This document shows positions 29,787-39,223 of a DNA stretch of 64,000 bases, in pieces. The notes beneath the pieces were generated by a model. The model was not told where the DNA came from, did not search any database, and worked only from the letters and a program-made list of their open reading frames with translations. The translations under genes and the position numbers were made by a program. Positions within the stretch are counted from its first letter, which is position 1; each line of letters begins with the position of its first letter. This DNA comes from Yoonia sp. (GTDB taxonomy: Bacteria > Pseudomonadota > Alphaproteobacteria > Rhodobacterales > Rhodobacteraceae): the NCBI RefSeq assembly GCF_018402175.1, contig NZ_JAGYJK010000018.1, forward strand, positions 186,001 through 250,000, written 5' to 3'.

Positions 29787-30515
29787 ATGCGACGCAAACT
29801 TGCCGCCGGCAATTGGAAGATGAACGGATTGCGCGCCGATCTGACACAGCTGGCGACGCTGGCCGAACAGCGCGGCGATGATGTCGATGTGCTGATCTGC
29901 CTGCCTGCCACGCTGATCGGGTCTTGCGCGGGATTGCCCATCGCCATCGGCGGTCAGGATTGCCACACGGCCACCCATGGCGCGCATACCGGCGATATAT
30001 CAGCCGCGATGCTGGCCGATGTCGGGGCAACCCATGTCATCACCGGCCATTCCGAACGCCGCACGGACCATCATGAAACCGACGCCATCGTCGCCGCGAA
30101 ATCACGCGCAGCACATGATGCGGGGCTGATCACGATCATCTGTATCGGTGAAACGCTTGCACAGCGCGAGGCTGGCACGACGCTGGATGTGATTGATGCG
30201 CAATTGGCCGGATCTGTGCCGCATTGCGCAACCGCCGACAATACCGTGATCGCCTATGAACCGATCTGGGCCATCGGCACCGGCAAGGTGCCTACGACCG
30301 ACCAGATCGCGCAGGTCCATGCCCATATCCATGCGCGGCTGATTGCCCGCTTTGCCGATGGGGCCGATTTTGGCATTCTGTATGGCGGGTCGGTCAAGGG
30401 CGATAATGCGGCCGCCATCTTTGCCGTGCCGCATGTGACCGGCGCGCTGGTCGGCGGGGCCAGCCTGAAGGCTGTGGATTTCACCCCGATCATCGCAGCG
30501 CTGGCCGCCAGTTAG
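29787..30515 (+). CDS. tpiA: Triosephosphate isomerase
   Basis: Interconverts DHAP and glyceraldehyde-3-phosphate. 242 residues with GNWKMN, the catalytic His in VITGHSERR, the catalytic Glu in [12 protein letters not shown], and phosphate-binding LYGGSV and LVGGASL. AAAGGACAG precedes the ATG, 21 bp after sufA. Its TAG overlaps by 4 bp the stop of the convergent B12-binding gene. Confidence 0.96.
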   Translation: MRRKLAAGNWKMNGLRADLTQLATLAEQRGDDVDVLICLPATLIGSCAGLPIAIGGQDCHTATHGAHTGDISAAMLADVGATHVITGHSERRTDHHETDAIVAAKSRAAHDAGLITIICIGETLAQREAGTTLDVIDAQLAGSVPHCATADNTVIAYEPIWAIGTGKVPTTDQIAQVHAHIHARLIARFADGADFGILYGGSVKGDNAAAIFAVPHVTGALVGGASLKAVDFTPIIAALAAS

Positions 30516-31342
30516 GCTTTTGCAGGCCCCAATACGTCACGCAGCGTGGCAATCGCGCTGTCCAGATCGGCCATCACCGCCTCTGCCCCGACAAGGCGCA
30601 GGATATCGGGGTGGTGATCCAGAATCCCCCCCGCCACGATGATATGCGCCAGCGGCTGCGTGATGCGCAGCGCAAGGCTAAGCCGGGTCAGCGGTTCCAG
30701 CATCCGGTCGGAATTGGCGACAAGCACGATGGCTTCGTAATGGCGCAGGTCGGCCTCCGCCACCATCGCGTCATGGTCCAGCCCCATCAGCATATCCACA
30801 TCCCAGCCGTCGCGGCGGAAATGGTCGGTCGCGATCTCGATCCCCAATGTATGGGTTTCGCCCGGCACCAAGGCAAACAGCGCAGGCCGCGTTTCACGGC
30901 CCTGGATGATCTGCGGGGCCAGCACATGGCGCAGGCCACGAATAATCCCGTAAAGCTTGCCACAGGCCAGCGTCACATCGATGAATGAAATCCGGTCGTC
31001 ATCCCACATCTGCCCCAGTTTGCGCGCAGCACCAGCGACATAGCCACGGCTGATCGCCGCTGTATCGACACCATCACGGCGGGCGGCAAGGATGAACTGA
31101 TCCGCAGCCCTGTCATCCCGTGATAGCAAGGCGGCGCAAAGCAGGTCGATTTCGGATTGCGTCGGCAGGTCGGCCACGTTTTCGTGGCGCGGCATACGAA
31201 ACGCAAGGCGGCGCACAACTTCGCGGGCAAGGTTGGATATCGCGTCTTGCGGTAATTCCGTTTCAACCAGACGCAATTGCTGCGTCGCGTTCTGATACGC
31301 CGAACGGTCAAATACCCCGTCGTCCAAAGACGTTTTTGCCAT
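30512..31342 (-). CDS. Cobalamin B12-binding domain protein
   Basis: 276 residues. A helical cap region (about 75-145: [40 protein letters not shown]) precedes a B12-binding Rossmann-like domain (about 155-270: [36 protein letters not shown]). The DxHxxG signature reads ETHTLG, with Glu for Asp. No catalytic domain is attached, so it looks like a sensor or regulator of the MtbC/AerR type; this is inference. Start at ATG 31342 with GGGGAGGAG upstream. The last four bases overlap the tpiA stop. Confidence 0.8.
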   Translation of the reverse strand: MAKTSLDDGVFDRSAYQNATQQLRLVETELPQDAISNLAREVVRRLAFRMPRHENVADLPTQSEIDLLCAALLSRDDRAADQFILAARRDGVDTAAISRGYVAGAARKLGQMWDDDRISFIDVTLACGKLYGIIRGLRHVLAPQIIQGRETRPALFALVPGETHTLGIEIATDHFRRDGWDVDMLMGLDHDAMVAEADLRHYEAIVLVANSDRMLEPLTRLSLALRITQPLAHIIVAGGILDHHPDILRLVGAEAVMADLDSAIATLRDVLGPAKA

Positions 31343-31525
31343 GAACACTCCTCCCCGTTGGCTGATAAAATATCGTCTGCGACTCTGCGGCCCGTCTGCG
31401 GTATCCAATCGCATGCAGGTTAACACAGCGGCACCGACCTGCGCCGCGTCAGAACGTCGCGGTTTCGTGATCGGATGTGACTTGCCCCCATTGCAAAGAT
31501 TGCGGCAGCGCGGCAAAGCTGCGCC

Positions 31526-32693
31526 ATGCAGCACCTGACCCAGTCACCGACCGATCCCGGCTTTGTACAAAACCCCTATCCGTTCTATGACCGCGCGCGG
31601 CAGATGGGTGATTTTTTCTGGTGGGACGACTACGCCATGCCCTGTGCCGTGTCGCACAAGGCGGTCCATGCCGTGCTGCGTGACCGGCGCATGGGGCGCG
31701 AATGCCCGCCCGAACTGGCCCCCGCGATCCCCGACTGCGCTGCGCCCGTTTTATGACATCGAGGCGCATTCGATGCTGGAACTGGAACCGCCCCGCCACA
31801 CCCGCCTGCGCGCGCTGGTGCTGCGCGCCTTTACCAGCCGCACCATTGCGGCGCTTGCCCCGCAGATCACGCAGCTGTGCCATGACCTGATCGACCGCTT
31901 TCCAGACGCGCCTTTCGATCTGCTGACCGCCTATGCCCAACCCGTGCCGGTGATCACCATCGCCCGCCTGCTGGGCGTGCCAGAGGATCGCGCCGACGAT
32001 CTGTTACGCTGGTCGAACGCCATGGTCGCCATGTATCAGGCCCGCCGCACGCCGCAGATCGAGGCTGCGGCCATCGCTGCATCGACAGATTTTTCGGATT
32101 TCATGCGCGGCTATATCGCGATCCGCCGCAAGACCCCCGCCGACGACCTGATTTCGACCCTGATCGCAGCCGAGGAACAGGGCGAAAAGCTGACCACCGA
32201 CGAATTGATCACCACCTGCATCCTGCTGCTGAACGCCGGCCACGAGGCCACGGTGCATACTTTGGGCAATGGCACCAAGACCCTGCTGGAACAGAATATC
32301 CGCGGGATCACAGATGCTTGCGTCGAGGAAATCATCCGCCACGACCCGCCGCTGCATATGTTCACCCGTTGGGTTTACGAGGATGTGCAGATCGGTGACC
32401 AGCGCTTCAAACGCGGCGACCAGATCGCCTGCCTACTGGGGGCGGCAAACCGCGATCCGGCGGTCTATCCCGATCCCGCGCGGTTCGACCCCACCCGCAG
32501 CGGCCCACAGAACACCAGTTTTGGTGGCGGCATCCATTTCTGCGTTGGCGCACCGCTGGCGCGGCTGGAGCTGAAAATCGCACTCGACGTGCTGTTCGCG
32601 CGCTGCCCCGACATGCGGCTGACCGCCCCGCCCAGCTATGGCGATGTCTATCATTTCCACGGGCTGACAGGGTTGCTGGTTGCCATACGCTAG
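31526..32693 (+). pseudogene. Cytochrome P450, frameshifted
   Basis: Soluble bacterial P450 of about 388 residues once corrected. The N-terminal frame (MQHLTQSPTDPGFVQNPYPF) stops at 31756. The rest continues in the next frame with the I-helix AGHEATVHTLGN, the ExxR motif EEIIRHDPP and the heme Cys loop FGGGIHFCVGAPLAR. Removing one C from the CCCC run at 31729-31732 joins them in a normal sequence (PAIPTALRPFYDIEAHSM). No redox partner gene is adjacent. It may be a true pseudogene or an insertion error. Confidence 0.85.
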
Positions 32694-32770
32694 GCATAAG
32701 ACAGGCCCGATCAACGCGATGTGATCTTGACGATGCGTAAAGCCTGCCAGCACCCGTGACCATCCCACCG

Positions 32771-33233
32771 CTAAAGCGGCAGGGCCACCGTCGATTTGAT
32801 TTCCTCCATCGACAGCAGCGCGGTCACATTATGCACTTTTACCTCGGAAATCAGCGCCTGATAGAAGGTGTCATAGGCGCGGGCATTCTTGACCCGCACT
32901 TTCAGGATATAGTCGATATCGCCCGCCAGACGGTGGGCCTCTTGCACCTCGGGCCTTGATTTCAGCGCGGCAAGGAACCGCGCCTGCCAGTCCTTGTCAT
33001 GTTCCGATGTGCGGATCAGCACGAAGAAACACGCCTCGAACCCCAGCTTTTCCGCATCAAGGATCACGGTCTGCTGGCCGATCACCCCCGCCTCGCGCAG
33101 CTTGCGGATACGATTCCACACAGGGGTTTTGGACGACCCCACCGCCCTGGCAATATCGTCCAGTGATTGGGCCGCATCCGCCTGCAAGCGCCGCTAAAAT
33201 CTTCCGGTCGGTCGCATCAATCCGCAAAGCCAT
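32771..33233 (-). pseudogene. Lrp/AsnC family transcriptional regulator, frameshifted
   Basis: N-terminal winged-helix DNA-binding domain (LDDIARAVGSSKTPVWNRIR) and C-terminal RAM ligand domain (PEVQEAHRLAGDIDYILKV). The start MALRIDATDRKILAAL is in another frame. Removing one A at 33186-33187 gives ILAALQADAAQSLDDIA and a protein of about 153 residues, normal for the family. It is divergent from cysG across 136 bp, so it probably controls the sulfate-assimilation operon in response to an amino acid such as cysteine; this is inferred from position. Confidence 0.85.
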
Positions 33234-33369
33234 TCCTGTTTTCCGATCATTCAAGGACACATGGTCTGTTTTTGGCGCAACTTGGAACATTCATCCTTTG
33301 TTGCCGTCTGAGGGCAGCAAATAGCAGAACAATGTTCTATGTTGAAGACAAGAAATCAAAAGGTGCGCC

Positions 33370-34761
33370 ATGCAACATTTTCCCATCTTCCTTGCTGTCG
33401 CCGGTCGCCGGATCGTGTTGTCCGGTGGTGGCGATGCGGCCATGGCCAAATTGCGCCTGTTGATGAAGACCACGGCGCATCTGACCGTGATCGCCCCCGA
33501 TGTCACCCCCGAGATCAGCGCCTGGGCCGCCGCAGGCAAGCTGCGCATCATCGCGCGGTCGATGGAACCGGGTGATACGCTCTGCGCCGCGCTGTTCTAT
33601 GCCGCCAACGAAGACGATGCCGAGGATGCCCGCGTTGCCGCCATCGCTCATGCCGATGGCGCGCTGGTCAATATCGTGGACAATCTGGCCGATAGCCAGT
33701 TCATCACCCCCGCCATCGTCGACCGCGACCCTGTGGTCGTCGCCATCGGCACCGAAGGGGCCGCCCCCGTGCTGGCCCGCGCGATCAAGGCCGATATCGA
33801 AGAACGCCTGCCCGTGTCGCTGGGCGTGCTGGCGCGGATCGGCAAAACCTTCCGCCATGCCGTTGATGTGCTGCCGATGGGGCGCAAACGGCGCGATTTC
33901 TGGGCCGATTTCTATTTCCAGCGCGGCCCCAAGGCGATGGATGCGGCAGGCGAGGCCGCGATCATCCCCGCGCTGGAAACCTTGCTCGACGATCACATCA
34001 CCGCGCGCAGCAAGGCGGGCCATGTCGATCTGGTCGGCGCGGGCCCGGGCGACCCCGAACTGCTGACGCTGAAGGCGCGCAAGGCACTGGATAAGGCCGA
34101 TGTCGTGATCCACGACAATCTGGTGACGGGCGAGATTTTGGAACTCGCGCGGCGTGAGGCGATCATAATAGACGCCGGCAAGCAGGGTTTCGGCCGCGCG
34201 ATGCCGCAGGACGCCATCAACGCGCTGATCGTGCAACATGCGCTGGACGGGCATCATGTGGTGCGGCTGAAAGCGGGCGATCCGACAGTGTTTGGCCGTC
34301 TGGACGAGGAAATCAGCGCCATCATCGAGGCTGGTGTCTCCTACACTATCGTGCCGGGGATCACCGCCGCCTCTGCCGCCGTCGCGGGGATCGGGCAAAG
34401 CCTGACACAGCGCGGGCGTAATTCGGCCGTGCGTTTCATCACCGGCCATGACACGCGCGGTTACGCCGATCACGACTGGCGCGCGCTGGCCGCCCCCGGT
34501 GAGGTTGCGGCGATCTATATGGGCAAGCGCGCCGCGCGGTTCATTCAGGGCCGTTTGCTGATGCACGGGGCCGATCCCGCAACACCGGTGACGATCATCG
34601 AAAATGCCAGCCGCGCCGATCAGCGCGTCATCGCCACCTGTCTGGCGGAACTGGAACCCACCCTGACCCGCGCGGCCTTGTCCGGCCCTGTCATCACCTT
34701 TTACGGCCTTGCTCCGCGTGCCGCGCTGGCCGAGACCATCAAGATCAAGGAATTCGCCTGA
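33370..34761 (+). CDS. cysG: Siroheme synthase CysG (trifunctional)
   Basis: Makes siroheme from uroporphyrinogen III for the sulfite reductase two genes downstream. 463 residues: N-terminal precorrin-2 dehydrogenase/ferrochelatase (about 1-205, GRRIVLSGGGDAAMAKLRLL) and C-terminal SAM uroporphyrinogen methyltransferase (about 217-455, VDLVGAGPGDPELLTLKA, RLKAGDPTVFGR, VPGITAASAA). AAAGGTG precedes the ATG. The stop overlaps the next start (TGATG). First gene of the cys operon. Confidence 0.96.
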   Translation: MQHFPIFLAVAGRRIVLSGGGDAAMAKLRLLMKTTAHLTVIAPDVTPEISAWAAAGKLRIIARSMEPGDTLCAALFYAANEDDAEDARVAAIAHADGALVNIVDNLADSQFITPAIVDRDPVVVAIGTEGAAPVLARAIKADIEERLPVSLGVLARIGKTFRHAVDVLPMGRKRRDFWADFYFQRGPKAMDAAGEAAIIPALETLLDDHITARSKAGHVDLVGAGPGDPELLTLKARKALDKADVVIHDNLVTGEILELARREAIIIDAGKQGFGRAMPQDAINALIVQHALDGHHVVRLKAGDPTVFGRLDEEISAIIEAGVSYTIVPGITAASAAVAGIGQSLTQRGRNSAVRFITGHDTRGYADHDWRALAAPGEVAAIYMGKRAARFIQGRLLMHGADPATPVTIIENASRADQRVIATCLAELEPTLTRAALSGPVITFYGLAPRAALAETIKIKEFA

Positions 34762-35072
34762 TGCCCGCACGTTTCACCCCCAAGGTCGTCACCGCCAATG
34801 CGCTGCTGGACGGTGATGCCGTCTGGCTGACCGAGGATGACCGCTGGTCGCCGCTGATGTCGGAAGCCGAGCTGATCACCGACGAGGCCCATGCCGATCT
34901 GCGCCTGCTGCAGGCCAAGGCGCGGGCGTCGGAAATCGCGGGGGCCTATCTGGCCGATGCCCAGATGGGCGACGACGGACCCGAGCCTGTGCATTTCCGT
35001 GAGGCGTTCCGCACACGAGGCCCGTCGAATTACGCGCATGGCAAGCAAACAGAAGTACCGTCCCGGACCTGA
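34761..35072 (+). CDS. DUF2849 family protein
   Basis: 103 residues with the DUF2849 pattern (VVTANALLDGDAVWLTEDDRW, FREAFRTRGPSNYAHGK). It starts inside the cysG stop codon and is followed by the sulfite reductase gene, its usual place in alphaproteobacteria, so a role in sulfite reduction is likely but undefined. The last few codons and the stop lie in an inverted repeat (35060-35119) that seems to have replaced the original C-terminus. Confidence 0.88.
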   Translation: MPARFTPKVVTANALLDGDAVWLTEDDRWSPLMSEAELITDEAHADLRLLQAKARASEIAGAYLADAQMGDDGPEPVHFREAFRTRGPSNYAHGKQTEVPSRT

Positions 35073-35119
35073 TCCGGGACCTCCACACCATTCAAGAGAT
35101 CCCGGATCAAGTCCGGGAT
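35060..35119. repeat. Paired inverted CCCGGA repeats (REP/BIME-like)
   Basis: Two palindromes about 18 bp apart: GTCCCGGA/TCCGGGAC at 35060-35080 and ATCCCGGA/TCCGGGAT at 35099-35119. The second is nearly the reverse complement of the first. The pair lies between DUF2849 and the sulfite reductase gene, inside the operon, and supplies the DUF2849 stop codon. Confidence 0.8.
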
Positions 35120-35135
35120 GCGACGGGAAAAGCAA

Positions 35136-36806
35136 ATGTACGTTTACAACGATTTTGACGAAACCTTCGTGCGCACCCGCGTCGCGCAATTCCGTGGGCA
35201 GGTGGAACGCCGGATTGACGGGTCCTTGACCGAGGATGAATTCAAACCCCTGCGCCTGATGAACGGGCTTTATCTGCAGCTGCACGCCTATATGCTGCGG
35301 GTGGCGGTGCCTTATGGCACGCTGAACCCTGCGCAGATGCGCCAGCTGGCGTTGATCGCGGATCGGTGGGACAAGGGATATGGCCATTTCACCACGCGCC
35401 AGAACATCCAGTACAACTGGCCCAAACTGGGCGATGTGCCCGATATGCTGGAGGCTTTGGCCGATGTCGGCATGCATGCGATCCAGACCAGCGGCAACAC
35501 GATCCGCAACGTGACCGCCGACCATTTCGCCGGTGCCGCTGCGGATGAGATCGAAGACCCGCGCGCGATTGCGGAATTGTTGCGCCAATGGTCCACCGAC
35601 CACCCCGAATTCCAGTTCCTGCCGCGCAAGTTCAAGATCGCGGTGACAGGTGCCGCCGCCGACCGCGCCGTGACCCGCGCCCATGACATCGGGCTGGTCG
35701 TGGTGCGCAACGACGCGGGCGAGGTTGGATATCAGGTCATCGTCGGCGGCGGTCTTGGCCGCACACCGATGGTGGGCAAGGTACTGCGCGATTTCGTGTC
35801 CAAGGCGGATTTGCTGCCTTACGTCGAGGCGATTGTCAGCGTCTACAACCTGCTGGGCCGCCGCGATAACAAGTACAAGGCGCGGATCAAGATCACCCTG
35901 CATGAAAACGGGATCGAGACGATCCGTGATCTGGTCGAAGAAAGGTTCAATGCGATCCGCGCAGGCTTTGGCGGCTATGACCAGACGCTGCTGGCCGAGA
36001 TCGAAACATCCTTTGCTCCGCCAGCCTTTGTCACCAAAGCCACCGACGGGTACGAGGCCGCACGTCTGGCCAACCCCGCCTTCCGGTCATGGACCGATAC
36101 GAACCTGTCCGCGCACAAGGCTGCGGGCTATGCCATCGTGTCGATCAGCATCAAGAAACATGGTGCGACGCCCGGTGACGCGACATCCGACCAGATGCGC
36201 GTGATGGCGGATTTGGCGGAAACCTATGGCCACGGCGAATTGCGCATCAGCCACGAACAGAACGTGATCCTGCCGCATGTGCATCAATCCGACCTGCCTG
36301 CGGTTTACGCCGCTTTGCGCAAGGCCGATCTGGCAACGGCGAATATCGGGCTGGCCTCCGACATCATCGCCTGCCCCGGCATGGATTACTGCGCGCTGGC
36401 CACGGCCCGGTCGATCCCTATCGCGCAACAGATCGCCACGCGGTTTGACGAATTGAAAATCGAACATGATGTCGGCCCGCTGAAGATCAAAATCTCGGGC
36501 TGCATCAATGCCTGCGGGCATCACCATGTCGGCCATATCGGGATTTTGGGGCTGGATCGTGCGGGCGTGGAAAACTACCAGATCACGCTGGGCGGTGACG
36601 GGTCTGAGACCACGACCATCGGTGAACGCGCAGGCCCCGGTTTCAGCGCCGATGACATCGTGCCCGCCATCGAACGGCTGGTGACAGGCTATCTGAGCTT
36701 GCGCGCCGACCCGTCCGAGACGTTTTTGCAAACCTACCGCCGTCTGGGGCTCGCCCCGTTCAAGACGCTGCTCTACCCAAGCGAGGACAAAGCCGATGCC
36801 GCTTGA
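35136..36806 (+). CDS. cysI: Nitrite/sulfite reductase, siroheme-4Fe-4S (CysI-type)
   Basis: Six-electron reduction of sulfite to sulfide. About 556 residues with two ferredoxin-like halves (GHFTTRQNIQYNW; GELRISHEQNVILPHV) and the siroheme/4Fe-4S ligands in CPGMDYCALA and SGCINACGHHHVGHIG. Its place between cysG and cysH supports sulfite over nitrite as substrate. I chose the ATG at 35136 (MYVYNDFDETF); an in-frame ATG at 35118 lies within the repeat. It overlaps cysH by 11 bp. Confidence 0.94.
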   Translation: MYVYNDFDETFVRTRVAQFRGQVERRIDGSLTEDEFKPLRLMNGLYLQLHAYMLRVAVPYGTLNPAQMRQLALIADRWDKGYGHFTTRQNIQYNWPKLGDVPDMLEALADVGMHAIQTSGNTIRNVTADHFAGAAADEIEDPRAIAELLRQWSTDHPEFQFLPRKFKIAVTGAAADRAVTRAHDIGLVVVRNDAGEVGYQVIVGGGLGRTPMVGKVLRDFVSKADLLPYVEAIVSVYNLLGRRDNKYKARIKITLHENGIETIRDLVEERFNAIRAGFGGYDQTLLAEIETSFAPPAFVTKATDGYEAARLANPAFRSWTDTNLSAHKAAGYAIVSISIKKHGATPGDATSDQMRVMADLAETYGHGELRISHEQNVILPHVHQSDLPAVYAALRKADLATANIGLASDIIACPGMDYCALATARSIPIAQQIATRFDELKIEHDVGPLKIKISGCINACGHHHVGHIGILGLDRAGVENYQITLGGDGSETTTIGERAGPGFSADDIVPAIERLVTGYLSLRADPSETFLQTYRRLGLAPFKTLLYPSEDKADAA

Positions 36807-37515
36807 TGATCTGGCCGACCACCGCAACACCCTGCACCGCGATTCGGATGCGCTGGCCGTACTGCGCGCCGCATTGAACGACACCCAGATCGGGCCGGTG
36901 GCGCTGGTGTCGTCGTTCGGTGCCGAAAGCGTGGTGCTGCTGCATCTGGCGGCCCAGATCGACACGGCCGTGCCGGTGATCTTTCTGGATACCGAAATGC
37001 TGTTTGCGCAATCGCTTGCCTATCAGCGCGATGTGGCCAAGGCCTTGGGCCTGCGCGATGTGCGCGTCATCACGCCCGACCGCAATGCCATTCTACGCGA
37101 GGATGTGGACGGGCTGCTGCATCAGGCCAATCCCGATGCCTGCTGTGATCTGCGCAAGGCCCGCCCATTGGAACAGGCGCTGCAAGGCTTTGGCGGCTGG
37201 ATCACCGGGCGCAAGCAGTTCCAGAACGGCCAGCGCGCCAGCCTGCCACTGTTTGAACCCGACGGCGCGCGCCTCAAGATCAACCCGCTGGCGCAGTGGT
37301 CATCGGATGACCTGCGCGCCTATATGACCGACCACAACCTGCCGCGTCACCCGCTGGTGGCACAAGGGTACCCGTCCATCGGCTGCATGCCCTGCACAAC
37401 CCGCGTCGGCCTAGGTGAGGACCCCCGCGCAGGCCGTTGGCGGGGCAGCGAAAAAACCGAATGCGGTATTCATTTTGAAAACGGGCGCATGGTCCGGGAA
37501 GGCAAGGCAGCATGA
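36796..37515 (+). CDS. cysH: Adenylyl-sulfate (APS) reductase, CysH family with 4Fe-4S cysteines
   Basis: Reduces APS to sulfite with thioredoxin. 239 residues: P-loop-like SSFGAESVVLLHL, FLDTEMLFAQ, the cluster cysteines CC (DACCDLRKARPL) and CxxC (IGCMPCTT), and the catalytic Cys in EKTECGIH. The four extra cysteines mark the APS-type enzyme and not the cluster-free PAPS type of E. coli. The start overlaps cysI and the stop overlaps DUF934 (ATGA). Confidence 0.95.
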   Translation: MPLDDLADHRNTLHRDSDALAVLRAALNDTQIGPVALVSSFGAESVVLLHLAAQIDTAVPVIFLDTEMLFAQSLAYQRDVAKALGLRDVRVITPDRNAILREDVDGLLHQANPDACCDLRKARPLEQALQGFGGWITGRKQFQNGQRASLPLFEPDGARLKINPLAQWSSDDLRAYMTDHNLPRHPLVAQGYPSIGCMPCTTRVGLGEDPRAGRWRGSEKTECGIHFENGRMVREGKAA

Positions 37516-37943
37516 GCATTATTGTCACCGATACAGGCTTTGCCGCCGATGACTGGACCGGCCCGTTCCGCGATGCGACCCAGAGCATCGCCAATGATTG
37601 CGCCTATGCCGTGGACATCGCGTCCGACACCGACCCCGCCGCGCTGGCCCGCCTGACCAATGCGCCGATGATCCGCATTGATTTTCCCAGCTTTGCCGAT
37701 GGACGCGGTTTCACATTGGCCGCGATGCTGCGGCGCGCGGGCTATCAGGGCCGGTTGCGCGCGCGCGGTCATGTGATCGCCGATCAATATGCCATGGCCC
37801 GCAGGGCGGGTTTCGACGAGGTCGAGATTGACGATGCCATGGCCGCCCGCCAGCCACAGGACCAATGGCTGGCCCGTGCCGACTGGCGCGAGAGCCATTA
37901 CCAGGCCCGTTTGCGTGGCTCCGGCGTTTTGAGGACTATTTGA
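37512..37943 (+). CDS. DUF934 family protein
   Basis: 143-residue protein of the DUF934 family, found next to siroheme sulfite reductases in many proteobacteria (IRIDFPSFADGRGFTLAAML, RARGHVIADQYAMARRAGFD). Biochemical role unknown. The ATG overlaps the cysH stop by 4 bp, so it is translationally coupled to sulfate reduction. Confidence 0.9.
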   Translation: MSIIVTDTGFAADDWTGPFRDATQSIANDCAYAVDIASDTDPAALARLTNAPMIRIDFPSFADGRGFTLAAMLRRAGYQGRLRARGHVIADQYAMARRAGFDEVEIDDAMAARQPQDQWLARADWRESHYQARLRGSGVLRTI

Positions 37944-37951
37944 AACATCGG

Positions 37952-37996
37952 ACCGCTTTTTGCGGTCGAGCGCAGCGAGAGGCAGCGAAAAGCGGT
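37952..37996 (+). promoter_or_regulatory. Stem-loop between DUF934 and ferredoxin reductase genes
   Basis: A perfect 9-bp stem ACCGCTTTT / AAAAGCGGT encloses a 27-nt G/A-rich loop containing repeated GCAGCGA. It has no T tract, so it is not a classic terminator. It may attenuate or stabilise the mRNA between the cys operon and the reductase. Confidence 0.4.
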
Positions 37997-38083
37997 TCAT
38001 GTTTTCCGCAAACGCCCTACCCCTTTCCCTGACCCAGATCAAAGACTAGACAGAGGATGGCCCCTAGGGTCACAGATGAACAT

Positions 38084-38933
38084 ATGACAGAGCAGACAGC
38101 CGTGAATCACGCCAGCGCCAAAATCGTCCCGCAATTGCCCGACATGCAGACCGTGACAGAGGTGAAACATTACACCGACCGTCTGTTTTCATTCCGTGTG
38201 ACGCGGCCTGCTGCCCTGCGGTTCCGGTCGGGCGAATTTGTCATGATCGGGCTGATGGGCGACGAAGACCCCGAGACCGGCAAGCGCAAGCCGATCATGC
38301 GCGCCTATTCTATCGCCTCGCCCAGCTGGGATGAAGAGCTGGAATTCTATTCGATCAAGGTGCAGGACGGTCCGCTGACATCAAAGCTGCAACATATCCA
38401 GCCCGGCGATGGGCTGATCCTGCGGCCCAAGCCTGTTGGCACATTGGTGCATGACGCGCTTGCTGCCCGGCAAGCGGTTGTGGTTTTTTGCCACCGGCAC
38501 CGGCTTTGCGCCCTTTGCCAGCCTGCTGCGCGAACCGCAGACCTATGAAGATTACGACGAGATCATCATCACCCATACCTGCCGCGAACTGGGCGAATTG
38601 ACCTATGGCCGCGACCTGATCGACGCGCTGAAGACCGATGAACTGCTCAACGAGGTGATCGGCGACGGGTTCTGGAAAAAGATCAAATATTACCCGACCA
38701 CAACCCGCGAAGACAGCCCCAAGATGGGCCGGATCACCGATCTGATGCGCAGCGGAGAGGCATTTACCGACCTTGGCGTGCCAGTCCTGTCGCCCGAAAC
38801 CGACCGTGCGATGATCTGCGGCAATCTGGCGTTCAATCTGGAACTGAAAGAAATGCTGGAAAGCTATGGGTTGAACGAAGGGGCCAATTCCAATCCGCAG
38901 CAATATGTCGTGGAAAAGGCGTTTCTGGACTGA
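38084..38933 (+). pseudogene. fpr: Ferredoxin--NADP(+) reductase, frameshifted
   Basis: FAD enzyme that passes electrons from NADPH to ferredoxin, probably feeding the sulfite reductase upstream. The FAD-binding part is visible (FSFRVTRPAALRFRSGEFVM, RAYSIASPSWDEELEFYSIK). The NADP-binding part (FATGTGFAPFASLLRE, THTCRELGELTYG) is in the next frame. Removing one T at 38460-38461 restores HDALLPGKRLWFFATG and a protein of about 282 residues, ending in the family's aromatic-rich tail. Start at ATG 38084 (MTEQTAVN); an in-frame ATG at 38057 is possible. Confidence 0.87.
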
Positions 38934-39093
38934 GTTTTTGGCCACTGGCACGACGCTGATCGCGGCCAGGGCCTTTTAAGGCATGTGTTTGACGCGAAAT
39001 CCCGCAGTGACGCTGGAAAATGCGCATACAAGACAGGGCATACATTAGAAGCGCAGGCAATTTTCAACCCAAGATTGCAAAAGCGCGTCGCAA

Positions 39094-39119
39094 ACTGCGC
39101 GAAAGCGAAATCGCGCAGT
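39094..39119 (+). promoter_or_regulatory. Hairpin in the 290-bp region upstream of infC
   Basis: A perfect 9-bp stem ACTGCGCGA / TCGCGCAGT with an 8-nt purine-rich loop, about 105 bp before the infC start. The region 38934-39223 has no convincing ORF. It probably holds the infC promoter and leader. Confidence 0.35.
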
Positions 39120-39223
39120 CCAGCTGAAAATAGCTGCGAAACTGCATGATAGCGGGTTGAAGCGCGCGCCAAGCAGGTTTAGTTTGCCCTGCAGCATTAT
39201 GCCACAAACAAAGGATCAAGACC

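Noticed and set aside
31343-31525. An upstream extension of the B12-binding protein gene to 31534
   Set aside because: The longer frame crosses the divergent intergenic region and the P450 start. The ATG at 31342 has GGGGAGGAG upstream.
31526-38933. Programmed frameshifting in the P450, Lrp or ferredoxin reductase genes
   Set aside because: No slippery heptamer or conserved stimulatory structure is seen, the genes are unrelated, and all events are single surplus bases.
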